Source: Metridium senile
Lineage: Eukaryota; Cnidaria; Anthozoa; Actiniaria; Metridiidae
Reading direction: 5' to 3'
Length of the DNA: 64,000 bases
NCBI GenBank assembly: GCA_949775045.1
Contig: OX459099.1
Span: forward strand, 20,258,644 to 20,322,643
Positions 1 through 38,700 of this stretch are shown here, one piece after another. Every line of letters begins with the position of its first letter. The stretch's first letter is position 1. Under the pieces are notes generated by a model. The model saw only the letters and a program-made list of their open reading frames with translations, was not told the DNA's origin and searched no databases. Made by a program: the position numbers and the translations under genes.

Positions 1-370
1 TCAGCCAATCAGAGCGCGCGTACTATCGTAGCCATATAATAAACAGCGATTAACAGCATATTGTTTTGAACGGAATGCACTAAAGATAAAATAACTAATT
101 ATTATTTATTTTACTTTAAACAATATTACATGACCCAGAATGCATTTGGGTCTTGTAATGCACTATTCAGTATGCAGTATTCAGAATTCAACGTTTCTTG
201 AAATACAGTGGTACCTCTATTAAGCGGTCACCCTCGGGACTTTCCAAAGTGGTCGCTTAATAGAGGTTGGCCGCTGAATAGAGGTATAGAATAGGTATAG
301 GAATAGATTTAGGACTTTTTATTGTGGCCGACTAAGAGGGTGACCGCTTAATGGGTGACCGCTTAATACT
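1..370. repeat. Interspersed repeat with TACCTCTATTAAGCGGTC ends
   Basis: Positions 205-369 carry the motif 'ggtacctctattaagcggtc', a partial inverted copy (cgcttaatagaggt) and further 'gaccgcttaat' copies. A second copy of the same family lies at 38231-38315 in the CPSF4 gene. Likely a non-autonomous MITE-like element. Nothing else is recognisable in 1-204. Confidence 0.6.
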
Positions 371-399
371 ACTGTACTGTACTACTGTAGCTGTGTACT

Positions 400-613
400 C
401 AAGGGTCAAAACACGGTATTTTAGTCCTCTGTTCCCCTCCATAATACTTGACATTTGTTATTGTGACCAAGATACAGATGTTTGTATATTTGTTTACTCT
501 CATGTGCCTGTAGTACTGGTAGGTATCATATACAAACATCTGTATCTTGGTCACAATAACAAATGTCAAGTGTTACGGAGGGGAACAGAGAACCAAAATA
601 CTTTGTTTTCACC
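400..613. repeat. Foldback element with arms of about 75 bp
   Basis: The arm at about 411-489 (through ttgacatttgttattgtgac) is inverted at about 530-608 (gtcacaataacaaatgtcaa). The spacer is about 40 bp. It lies within 30 bp of the exon 15 splice donor. MITE-like or a recombination product. Confidence 0.7.
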
Positions 614-636
614 CTAAAATAGAATATATAATCTAC

Positions 637-27510
<26,874 letters not shown>

Positions 27511-28650
27511 TTCTATTTTTTAATGAGGTTAAGTTTCTCGCTTTGAGATACTGAAATCGTCGACTTTTTTCTTTCCTAGCCTTCCGCTATCGCATTATGA
27601 ACGCTTTGTACCTACGGAGTAAAAGTTTGTGCAACTATTTTCGTCGTTGAGCTCTCAAACTCTTTCGCTAGAATGTCAAGTAGGTTTATAGGCAGGTGCT
27701 AAAACCCTCAGGGGGTCCAGTGGGGGCACTATTTGCACTTCTGAACTTTCCGAAGTTCTCGCCCTAATGACAAAATTAACATGTAGTTATCAAGAAATAT
27801 GAATTTTTTTTCAAACTTTTGAAAGCACAATTCGAGAAAATTGCTTGAAACGCCAAAGTTTTGGTGTTTTTCTTTCGGACCAAATCTACCCGCTTTAGAA
27901 AAATCTATTGTTTAAGGCTTTTGTATCTGACGTCTATAACGCTGTGAGGATTTGCAACTCTTGGCAACTATTGAACAACTCTGAATCCAAAATAAAAACT
28001 TACACAATACTATTGAAACTTTCAATGATTAAATACCATCCAAATTACTTATACTGCACTTCTGAGCAAAAATATTTTAAATTGAATTTTAAAACATTAA
28101 ATTTTAAAATTGTTTAATTATTATCCCAAAATTGATTTAATTTTTAGCCAAATGTTTAGTCAATTTAAGATTTCATTCCATCAAACGATATTACCGTTTT
28201 ATTCAGCTAAAGCATTGTTATATATATATATATTGTATTTCAATATCATGTAAACTCACTATTTCTTTATTCTAATCAAAACTTACTTTTTCATACCGCT
28301 CATTAATTGTTTTATATAAAGGCATTGAGTTTGGCACATGCTTCTAAACCCTGGCATTATCATTATTAGTATTGTGTAGAAATTTGGTCTACCATGAGTA
28401 ACATCAGTAAGTTAAGTGCGTGCTAACAGAATCTAATAATCCAAGGGGGAGGGGGGGGGGGTAAGTATGTCTTGGGGTAAAAAATCAGCTATCTTTTAGT
28501 GTATTACAATATCGTAATTTCGATATTTTTTGGTATCTTTGGGGGGAATCGAAACAGGAATGTTCCAACACTTTCCGCGGGTTTTACATTTTTTTCTGGT
28601 ATCTCTTGGGAGTTAAAAATCGTTCATGAAGCGCCCTTATTACAATACTT
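27511..28650. other. Upstream flank of the polycystin-like gene
   Basis: Region 5' of the start codon, expected to hold the promoter and 5' UTR. I cannot identify a TATA box or other element with confidence. Short open frames here (for example 27908-28117) look random. Confidence 0.4.
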
Positions 28651-28659
28651 TCAGTTTCA

Positions 28660-29060
28660 TCAAAGTCTGGTTCACGCTAGCGACATAAGCATAAGCAACA
28701 TGCGCAGACTCAGTTAGGCTTTGCTCATTATAAATTGGCAGCACTTGTCTTTTCTCACACCTAGTCGAGAAATGCTTAGCTGAGTCTGCGTATGTTGCTT
28801 AAGGCCCGGGCAAACGATTTCAACATTTGTTTCAACATCCGTTCGATTTTGTTGAATGGCAATGTTTAAACCCTTCAACATCAATTCAACATCGATTCAA
28901 CACGTTTCAACAATGTAGAAATAATTTAAAAGTCGAGAAATGCTGCACCGAGTCTGCGTATGTTTCTTATGCTTATGTCGCTAGTGTGAACTAGGCTTTC
29001 TACATCTACATTATTTATTTGCAACAATCCATGGATCATATATAGCAAATTCCAGTGTAT
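28660..29060. repeat. Interspersed repeat, 'gggcaaacgatttcaacatt' family nested in a second repeat
   Basis: A block containing gcaaacgatttcaacatttg and attcaacacgtttcaacaat (28805-28925) sits inside another repeat (gagtctgcgtatgttgctta...tgtcgctagtgtgaacta). The same nested combination recurs at 30530-30800, and the inner block alone at 58330-58440. Confidence 0.75.
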
Positions 29061-30030
29061 GAGAGTGAGGCAAGCGAGGCTTTAGGTTTGTTTTTAAACA
29101 TTCTCCCGATACCTTCACCCACTAATCCCACTCCCCCCGATCCAATAACATCAGAGCAGCTGCCAACGGTTGGTATTCGATTCTCAGTTATGGCTCAGTC
29201 ATGCCGTTATTGTGTTCAGCACTCGTTGTTTCTGCCTTATTTTATTAATTAGTAAGTTTAGCTATATTTACACGGGCCCTTAGCTATATTTACTCTTAAA
29301 GTCGACTTTCGAGTCTTTTCCTTAATTTGGAACATACAAAAGACTCCGTGCATAACCAGAATCCCATTTTGATTTATATGTATATGATACATCAAGTACA
29401 CAATAAAATATAAATTTGAATAATCTGGTTAAATGACGCAGCGAAAGTCAAGTATATCTTTAAAGCTCGTTATCGTTTCATCAACACAACGCCGGATAAA
29501 TTTGAAAACGCAGCTTTATATCTACGGTTAGCCTTTCCATTTTACAGTAACACGCAATAATCTGGTTAAATTGCTGTGCGACAATGCCAGAACCGTTGTT
29601 AAAACGTTCTCCAGAGTGGATACATTTTCAAACAGGTATCATGGGTCATGTCAACATTATGCGTTTCTACTAAGATTTTCATTTTTGCAAATATCGCCTT
29701 ATTTATTCAAGAATCTTGTAGTCGCTTTCCTTTGATAATGATTTCGAGAATTATTTTTGAAACAAACGGCTCAGTATCAGGGGAGGGGAGGGGAACGATT
29801 CAAAAGAACTCAAAATAGACCCAGAGATGGGAGAAATCACTGAAAAAAATGTTATTATCATCACTATCACCATAATCATAATTGTACCGCTCTATTTAGA
29901 TCTAAAGCCATCTAAGATAGTTCTAGAAAGGTCTGTACACGTCTGCGCAAAACGATAGTTCGAAGTAACTAGAACAATGTAGCGGAGAAACAGTGACGGA
30001 GAACGCGACTCAAAGCATGGGTATCTTAAA
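29061..30030. other. Intergenic sequence without recognised genes
   Basis: No supported exon. Some AT-rich segments and a short att/atc tract near 29850-29880. No clear repeat family. Confidence 0.4.
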
Positions 30031-30032
30031 TA

Positions 30033-30420
30033 CAGTAATAACCCGCATATAAGAACACCCATTTTTGGAGTACAGGCTGATGGTGTTTACTGAAAAATCA
30101 GCCTGAAGGTGTTCTTAAGGTGTTCTTAAAATAAATATTTCTAAAATATATATTACTATATAGACTACCAATACATGTAGATGATATCAATGTGTAAGTT
30201 CAAAAATGTTATTTAAAAAAATCTTGACTGCAATAATAATATCAAAACAGTAGAAAAATAAATTATTGTCAGGTCAGGCTTGCATGGAGTCTGCTACAGT
30301 TTAAGAACACTTTTTAATTTTTCAGGCTGATTGTGTTCTTATTTACATGGTACTTAAAACGCCAAAATTCAGGCTGGGTGTTCTTAACCCACTTGTTCTT
30401 ATATGCGGGTTTTTACTGTA
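30033..30420. mobile_element. MITE-like element with terminal inverted repeats
   Basis: Left end tacagtaataacccgcatat and right end atatgcgggtttttactgta are inverted copies about 390 bp apart. Internal sub-repeats ggctgatggtgtt/ggtgttctta. No coding frame. Confidence 0.85.
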
Positions 30421-30529
30421 TAGCAAATATATATTTGTCGAATGAACTACCGGTAGAAATTAAGAACGCACTTTAATTCCACAGGGTCATTTAAATTAAC
30501 ATTAAAAATAAAGACATTACTTTTAAATT

Positions 30530-30800
30530 TCCCGGGCAAACGGTTTCAACATTTGTTTCAATATCCGTTCGATTTTGTTGAATTCCATGTTTAAACGCTT
30601 TCAACATCAATTCAACATCGATTCAACACGTTTCAACAATGTTGAAAGAATTTAAAAGTCGAGAAATGCTGCACCGAGTCTGCGTTTGTTGCTTATGCTT
30701 ATGTCGCTAGTGTGAACTAGGCTTTCTACATCTACATCATTTATTTGCAACAATCCATGGATCATATATAGCAAATTCCAGTGTAGGCAGAGAGTGAGGC
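30530..30800. repeat. Second copy of the nested 'gcaaacggtttcaacatttg' repeat
   Basis: Shares gcaaacggtttcaacatttg, then gagaaatgctgcaccgagtc, tgtcgctagtgtgaactagg and atggatcatatatagcaaat in the same order as at 28805-29060. Confidence 0.8.
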
Positions 30801-31079
30801 AAGTGAGATTAAAACAATGTATTTGAAATTTAATGAACTCCCACAATTCCTATCGTTCTCAGATCAACCATTCCAGATGGACAACGTTAATTGAAATAGG
30901 AGTATATAGAATATAGACCCTGGTTTATATGTAAGAGGGTGTTTAATTTGACCTCCAAGACCGGGTACAGAGTCTATAGTCTGCCCTGATCTCCCTAGCT
31001 TCCTTAGTGACGTTTATTTTATACCATGTACTGCGCATTAGATCATATACATATGTATTTTGGGCATTATAAGTATTAA

Positions 31080-31185
31080 AATTATTATTATTATTACTTC
31101 CTATGCAGCCGCTCCTTTGTGTCATCACGCAATACGAGTTTCCCCACGGAGAAAAAAAGGAGCGGCTGCATAGGAGGCTACGATC
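31080..31185. repeat. Short foldback 'tatgcagccgctcctt'
   Basis: cctatgcagccgctccttt is mirrored by aaaggagcggctgcatagg with a loop of about 45 bp. An (att)n start precedes it. Confidence 0.75.
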
Positions 31186-31384
31186 TCCCCTGATGAGAAT
31201 CAATGCCACCCCCGACTTTTAGAATGTGTTTTTTCCCTAAAATACCAAAACCGATTGGAAACAAAAGAAATGGGTGTGGTAGGTCTGTGATTGATGTTTC
31301 TGGGGGAGGGAGGGTGACTTAATCAGCTAGTAGTCACTAAATAAAAACTATTAGATATTAGCTATTTTATCTAGCTATTTACTT

Positions 31385-32130
31385 ATTAGAGTGGTTAATT
31401 TCATTAACCCATGAAATACTCTTTAGTGTGTTACACTTTAATACACTCTAATTCCATTGTGTTCGTTTGTTCTTATTTGACTATTATACTTGAATTAATA
31501 CACTTTGTTTCACGGGTTATTGAAAACCACTCTAAAAACAATAACGTAAAGTCATTTAAAACGAGAAGGATAATATTTAATTTACTTGCACCATATTTAC
31601 TAAGCACTTAATGACTGGTCCCGAGGGAAACAAAACTAACTGATTTCCGAGGGATCAGTCATTAAGTTTTTTATTATATACCCTATTCAAACGAAGAAAC
31701 ATTTTCTCTTCATTTTGAATTTTTTTTATTTACGTGGATTTATTCACTTCTCACGAAGGGAATAGATCGATTTATTTCCCTCCACGTGACGTGCTCTCGA
31801 CCAATAAGAAAACGAGTTTGAATAGGATATATAATAAAGAGATTTATCTGGTTAATAGAATACATATTACACTTAAAATGTGCATCAAGATTAGAGCAGT
31901 ACATTAGTGTATTAGTTAAAGTGTAATAGTCAAATAACAACAAAAGAACACAATGGAATTAGAGTGTATTAAAGAGTGATACACTAAAGAGTGTTTCACG
32001 GGTTAGAGTTGTTTTCATTAACCCGTGAAACAAAGTGTACTAATTAAAGTGTAATAGTCAAATAACAACAAAAGAACACAATGGAATTAGAGTGATACAC
32101 TAAAGTGTGTTTCACGAGTTAATGGAAACC
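31385..32130. repeat. Cluster of inverted 'attaacccgtgaaac' repeats
   Basis: Segments ttcattaacccatgaaatac, aattccattgtgttcg and tgtttcacgggttattgaaa occur in direct and inverted copies at 31395-31530, 31890-32010 and 32015-32130. A second foldback (cgagggatcagtcattaag, aatgactggtcccgaggg) lies at 31605-31665. Related pieces occur at 48240-48310 and 48590-48650. Confidence 0.7.
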
Positions 32131-32690
32131 ACTCTAACTATTTTATCTAGCTATTTACTTATTAAAAAAATAACGTAAAATCATTTAAAACGAGAAGGAT
32201 AATATTTTATTTACGTGCACCATATTTACAGAGATTTATCTGGTTAATAGAATACATTTTACACTTAAAAATGTGCCTCAAGCTTGGTTTTTATCCAGTC
32301 TTAATCAGAGCAGTACATTCAAGTGAACCAGAAGATCTAATAGCATGTAAGAGGGGTGGAGTGGGCACACACCATTGCAGTGCAAGTAGCAGGATCGTGA
32401 CGAGGGATGTGGGATCAGGGATCACATGCCTGGGGTCAGGGACAACATAGTCGGAATCAGCTGCAATCAGGGATAACAGAAGAGGGATCGTATGAATAAA
32501 TTCAGGGATCGGAACATTTTTATGTTGGATCAGGGATTAAAATACGAGAGCTTTTGGGATCAAACTCTTGTGTTAAATATCGGGATCAATCACGAGAAAA
32601 CACCCTCGTCACGACCCTGAAATAGATCGGCACCAACTTGTTTCAAAGAGTTGCTATTCATTGTCTTGTCAGACATGTAGTTCTACTGTT

Positions 32691-32723
32691 TTAGGCCTGA
32701 TCAAAACTCAAAGGGAACAAGCA
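32691..32723 (-). CDS. CPSF4: CPSF4 exon 8: proposed terminal exon
   Basis: Acceptor TTGTATTGCAG then 33 nt encoding CLFPLSFDQA and TAA. It supplies the required last Cys of the knuckle and a short tail as in other members (human tail is 9 residues after the Cys). The tail sequence itself does not match human, so an alternative acceptor further downstream cannot be excluded. Confidence 0.45.
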   Translation of the reverse strand, partial: CLFPLSFDQA

Positions 32724-35700
32724 CTGCAATACAAACATCTCTGTTCTTGTTTCTCACATTAATCATTGAAGTTTGATAGAGTTTGAAAGAAGTTCTACTT
32801 TGTGAAGCCTGATTAAAACTCAAACAACATAACAATGCAATGCCCAAGGATACGGGAACAAATGTTTCTGTTGGTCTTGATATTGGCCATTGAAGGTTAC
32901 TATCCTATCAACTCTGAGCGTGATTTTGGACACTGTTGGAAAAAGAAAATATAACAACTTTATCAACAACAAACAGATAGAAAATAGACACATGTTTAGA
33001 CAGACAGACAGGCAGACGGACGGACAGACAGACAGGCAGACAGATATACAGACAGACAGACAGATATACAGACAGACAGACTGACAGACAGACAGACAGA
33101 TGGACAGACAGATGGACGGACAGACAGACATATAATGTAGATGTAATGTAGATGTAATGTAGATGCCTATCATCATCATCATTGTTTTCACAGAAAATAC
33201 ATGTAATGTTGACTGACCTTATTTGCGTAATGTCCCTTATCACCGCACTAGAAATAAAACCAGAGGATGAAGTTGATTACTATTAGAAATATACTGAAAA
33301 CATGCTTACTAGCGAGTAAACTAGTATGGCTGCGTCGGTGTTTGATATACATGATAAAAAATGTTGATTTAACTTTACTGATGTTTCAAGCTTTAGCCCT
33401 TCGTCTATCGATATAAACGATAGGTAATAGAATGAAATTTGTAACACCGTAAAAAATAGAAATAGAAACTAGCGAGTAAACTAGTATAGGCTGCGTCGGT
33501 GTTTGATACAAACGATAGGTAATAGAATGAAATATGTAACACCGTAAAAAATGTTGTCTTAACTTTACAGACACTGATGTTTCAAGCTCTATTTTTATTT
33601 TATCATTTTTTCCTGATGTTTAGAATCAAGTGCGGCTGTGTGCGACTTCTTTGTCGAAATTTGTAACACCGTAAAAAAATATTAACTTAACTTTACCAGT
33701 TGTATAGTATTATTAAACTTTACCTTAAAGCATGTAACAGTTTCCAATGGTCGTCTGCCAAAGATCTGATGTTCACTCATGGAGGCAGGAATGTTATGGT
33801 GGCCATGGTTTGGCTGAAAAGACATGTAAAACTCATTACACTAGTACATTCAACATCACTTATGATGGTTTTCAAAATTTGTTCAAAGTTCATATCATCC
33901 TTGACAACCAACCAAGTTGTGAACGTCTGGGGCCAGTTGTTCAAAGCTAGATTAATGCTAATGCTAGGTTAACTCTAAAGAAAACCTATAGAGTTACAGC
34001 CAAACCTACTGAAGCGTTCCTATCGAGGTTGGAAGGCTCGATTTATTCTTCCAAACTTGATTTTAAATTTGTTTTGAAATTTGCAGAAATGAATCGAATC
34101 TTGTAAGTTATGTACATGTAACTTATGCAAATTTCAAAACCAATTTAAAATCAAGTTTGGAAGAATAAATCGAGCCTTCCAACCTCGATAGGAACGCTTC
34201 AGTAGGTTTGACTGTAACCTAGGATTAACACTAAACTGGCTTTAAAACAACTGGGCCCTGAAGTACAATAAAACTGTATTGTACAATGAATAGTGCCAAC
34301 CAACTCTATCATATGATAAGATTCCTACCTCAAAGTTTTCTTTCTGTGGGTGTTGTAGACATGAGGATGCTTTGTGTCCTGGTTGGCCACAGCTGTGACA
34401 TGTTATATTCATCTTTTTCTCAATATTCTCATCCTTGGCTATTGGAAGCTCAAACCTTGGACTAATAAACAATTTATTAGAATATAAAAAGTAATGGTCA
34501 TGATGATAGTGATGACCGTAATGATGATGGTGATGATGACAATTGTAATGGTAATAATAATAATGATAATGATGATAATAATAATAATGATGATGATGAT
34601 AATAATAATAATGATGATGATGATGATAATGATAATGATGATGATGATAGTGATGACGGTTGTGATGATGACAATGGTAATGGTAATAATAATAATGATG
34701 ATGATAATAATAATGATGATGATGATGATAATCTGACAATGAAAATGGTAAAAGGGTACTATTAGCAGTAATTGTTCTATATTCACACTTTGAGCTTAAT
34801 ACATGCAAATGATGATGAGGATGAACATGATATGATGACAATGATGATGCTTATGGAACAGACAATAATGATGATGATGGTAATGACAATAATGATGATG
34901 ATGACAATGACAATAATGCTAATGGAATTAACAATGATGATAATGATTATGACAGAGATTAACAATTATAATAATACATTTCTTATATAGCGCGCCCCAT
35001 TGGAGCAGTATTCCAATTGAACTTAAATCCTGTAAAAAAACATACTCTTTCTCAAAAAACCTTAAACAGTATTTACTTGATCAACAATTAAATTATTGAA
35101 TGTAATGTCTAGGTGTATACTCAAATTATGCACTTATACATTATATGATATTTTCCAAACTATATCAATCATATTATATGTTTTATTTATCAATATTACT
35201 CTTTCTTAATTTCTACAACTTACCTCATTATCTAATTATCTAATTCTATTATATTTATCCATTGTAATTATATTCTATTTATATATTTTTTTCTTTAAAC
35301 CTGAATTACTATTGTAACTAAAAGACTGGGGGCTAACTAGAAAACCTAACAGTTAATTTAGCCCCCAGGCTCTTCTTATATTAAAACCAAAGTGTAAATA
35401 AAAACTGTAAATCATTTTAATATTAATAATTCTATGTATAAATTGTAATATTCAAAGAGAGCAAATAAACTAAACTAAAAAAAAAAAAAAATTTCGGTGC
35501 GCTGTACAAAAATAACACGAAAATTAAAAATTGCTATGAGTAAAAAAGAAATGTTTTTAGTTTGTTTTTGAAGGAGGATAACAGTTTAATGTTCCTGAGA
35601 TCAGCAGGCAAAGTGTTCCAAAGAGAGGCAGCAGCAACAGAGAAAGATTGAATGTTAAAAGTAACAAGACATTAGTTTGCTACTTACTGTTTGTGTTTAC

Positions 35701-38700
35701 ACTTTAAACCCTCTGGACAAAAACCACACAAGTAGTTAACACAGATAACCCTTCGGACATGACGATGACGACAATGGGGACCTATTAACAATACAAAATT
35801 GAATGAATGAATGAAAGAAAGAATAAAAAAATGAATGAATGAATGAATGAATGGATTAATGAACGGGAGAATAAAAGAATGAATAAATAAATGAATGAAT
35901 GGATTAATGAACGGGAGAATAAAAGAATAAATAAATAAATAAATGAATGGATTAATGAACGGGGGAATAAAAGAATGAATAAATAAATGAATGAATGGAT
36001 TAATGAAAGGGAGAATAAAAGAATAAATAAATAAATGAATGAATGGATTAATGAACAGGAGAATAAAAGAATGAATAAATGAATGAATGAATGGATTAAT
36101 GAACGGGGAATAAAAGAATGAATAAATAAATGAATGAATGGATTAATGAACGGGAGAATAAAAGAATGAATAAATAAATGAATGAATGGATTAATGAACA
36201 GGAGAATAAAAGAATGAATAAATAAATGAATGAATGGATTAATGAACGGGAGAATAAAAGAATGAATGCATGAATGAAAGAAACATATAAATAGATGACA
36301 CAAAGAATAAAAGAATGAATGCATGAATGAAAGAAACATATAAATAGATGACACAAAGAATAAAAGTGTGAATGCATGAATGAAAAAATGAATTAAATAG
36401 GAAAAACTTGTAAATGGTTCTCATATAGTTTCACATATAATGAAAGATATAAGCATGAAAAGGCCAGTTAGAGCTCTCACCACTCGGCAAACCATGCCAA
36501 CAGTGATATATATTTATTATTAATAATTAATGAGCAATTGACAACAGAATTCACGTCCGTGACAGAGGTTGTAAATCCAATACAGATTCGTCCTGATTTG
36601 CATAAGTTTTAACTTGAATTTTCTCGGCCAGATTTACTTTTATCTTGACAATTTTAGTAAAATATTAAAGAACTTATGTTGGAGTTTTATAAGTACTATA
36701 CAATATTCGTGTCCAATCTGTATGAGATATACAGTGGCTCGTCTTCGATTCGCCACTCTATATCTCATACAGATCGGCCACTCATATTGAACCTGAACTA
36801 CAACATATATAGTACTTAAAAGTTTATATATTTATTATTAAGATGTATCTTACCATGTTTACAAAACCCTCTGTCATACCATGGACAGTCCTTTATCTTG
36901 GATTGGGGATCAATATGTAAATACTGGCACTCCTTGTTACTACACTCACCTGAAAACAACAACAACAACATATATAAACCACCTCAATCTCTCAGATCCT
37001 TTACTGCAGTTTTCGACTTTCTACGAACTCAGACATTTCAACGGCTAGTTGTAAAATATACGTATTTCGCTGCCGTCAATCAAGGTACCGACTAATTAGT
37101 TTTAAAACGTGTTTCACAACAAGCTGTTGAAAGTCTGAGTTTGCAGAAAGTCAAAAACCATAGTAATGAGTTACTTCTTAAAAAAAACAAATATAGCCTT
37201 AAATCTTATGGTGAGAAATATGAAAGAACTAACATTGGAGTCTCATCACAGGGAGCCCAAGCTCATCACTTGTGATCTTTTACAGTAAATGTATGGAGTC
37301 ACGAGATATCCTTTCGCTGTGCCTCACATATACAATAATAAAACTTAGGGGACCCAGGAGCTGTTTGGTGTCCAAGGTACTAGTCGAACGGATGTTTTCG
37401 GTGGTTTTCATTCAAACTTTTCGTGTTTGTTGAATCCTTACTCCGGCTAACCATAACCGATTTTGACTCAACCTACATATATATTTAGGAAATTTATCAG
37501 TTTTTCTCATTATGGGGTTCAAATTAGTGTAGAGTTTCATCTAGCACTCAAATTTAGGTGAGAAGTAAGATCGATCGGCTCGGCTCGATTCGTTTCCACC
37601 CTTGTCTTCTTCTTTCTCTTTCTGGGGTCGCTCTAATTGTGCTAAAACTCGGTCACAGACTAGAAAACAGTTATACACAACTATCTATGTAAAAAAAATT
37701 AGTTTTTATTATTGTATATTTGAGGCACAGCGAAAGGATATCTTGCGACTCCATACATTTACTGTAAAAGATCACAAGTGATGAGATTGGGCTCCCTGTG
37801 GTCTCATAAGTAATATACAGATTCTCATCCGATATATGAGATATACAGTGGCTCGTCATAACAAACCACTGTATATCCCATACAGATCGGCTGCTCATAC
37901 TGTATATAAAACTCATGAATAATAAATGAGACATTTACAAAAGAAACCATGACATGTGTTGTAAATCTTCATACAACACTAGTGTTGTATATATCCTGAT
38001 TTGCATAAGTTGTAATTTCCCGCTGAGATTTACTTTATTCTTGAACATTTTGGTAAAATATGAAAGAGCTAAACTAAAGATTTTTTTAAGTCGTTTACAA
38101 CATTCACGTCGGTGTTGAATCGGCTATACAATCACGCGCCTTTGGCTTGTGAGTGTATTTGCCAATACAATAGGGCCGCTCATGTTGTAAACATTACATA
38201 GAAATTTACTTGTTTTTTTATTGATCATATACAGGGGTACCTCTATTAAGCGGTCAACTTCTATTAAGGGGCCACTTTGGAAAGTCCCAAGGTGACCACT
38301 TATTAGAGGTACCATGGTAGTTATAGTATATAGTATACTTACCAAATTTTGAATAAAAATAACATTCTGGCATCTTGGTCATGTCATATTGATGTAAGAA
38401 CTCACACATATCTCCCTTTTTACATAACCCTCTTAGCCAATGCTTACAGACAACTGTCTTTTCACCAACGGTGTGCCTAAATGGACAGTAAGCACCTCTG
38501 TTGCATGTATTGTTCACAAAGAAGTCGCACACAGCCGCACTTGATTCTAAACATCAGGAAATAGTGATAAAATAAAATTAAAAAAATAAGGGCTAAAGCT
38601 CGAAACGTCAGTAAAGTTATGTCAACATTTTTTATGGTGTTACAAATTTCATTTTATTACCTATCATTTTTTTCAAACACTGACGCAGCCTATACTAGTT

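Noticed and set aside
34242..34841. 199-codon minus-strand frame rich in His and Tyr
   Set aside because: Contains the true CPSF4 exon 5 (34329-34461) but the His/Tyr part is an intronic ATG triplet repeat.
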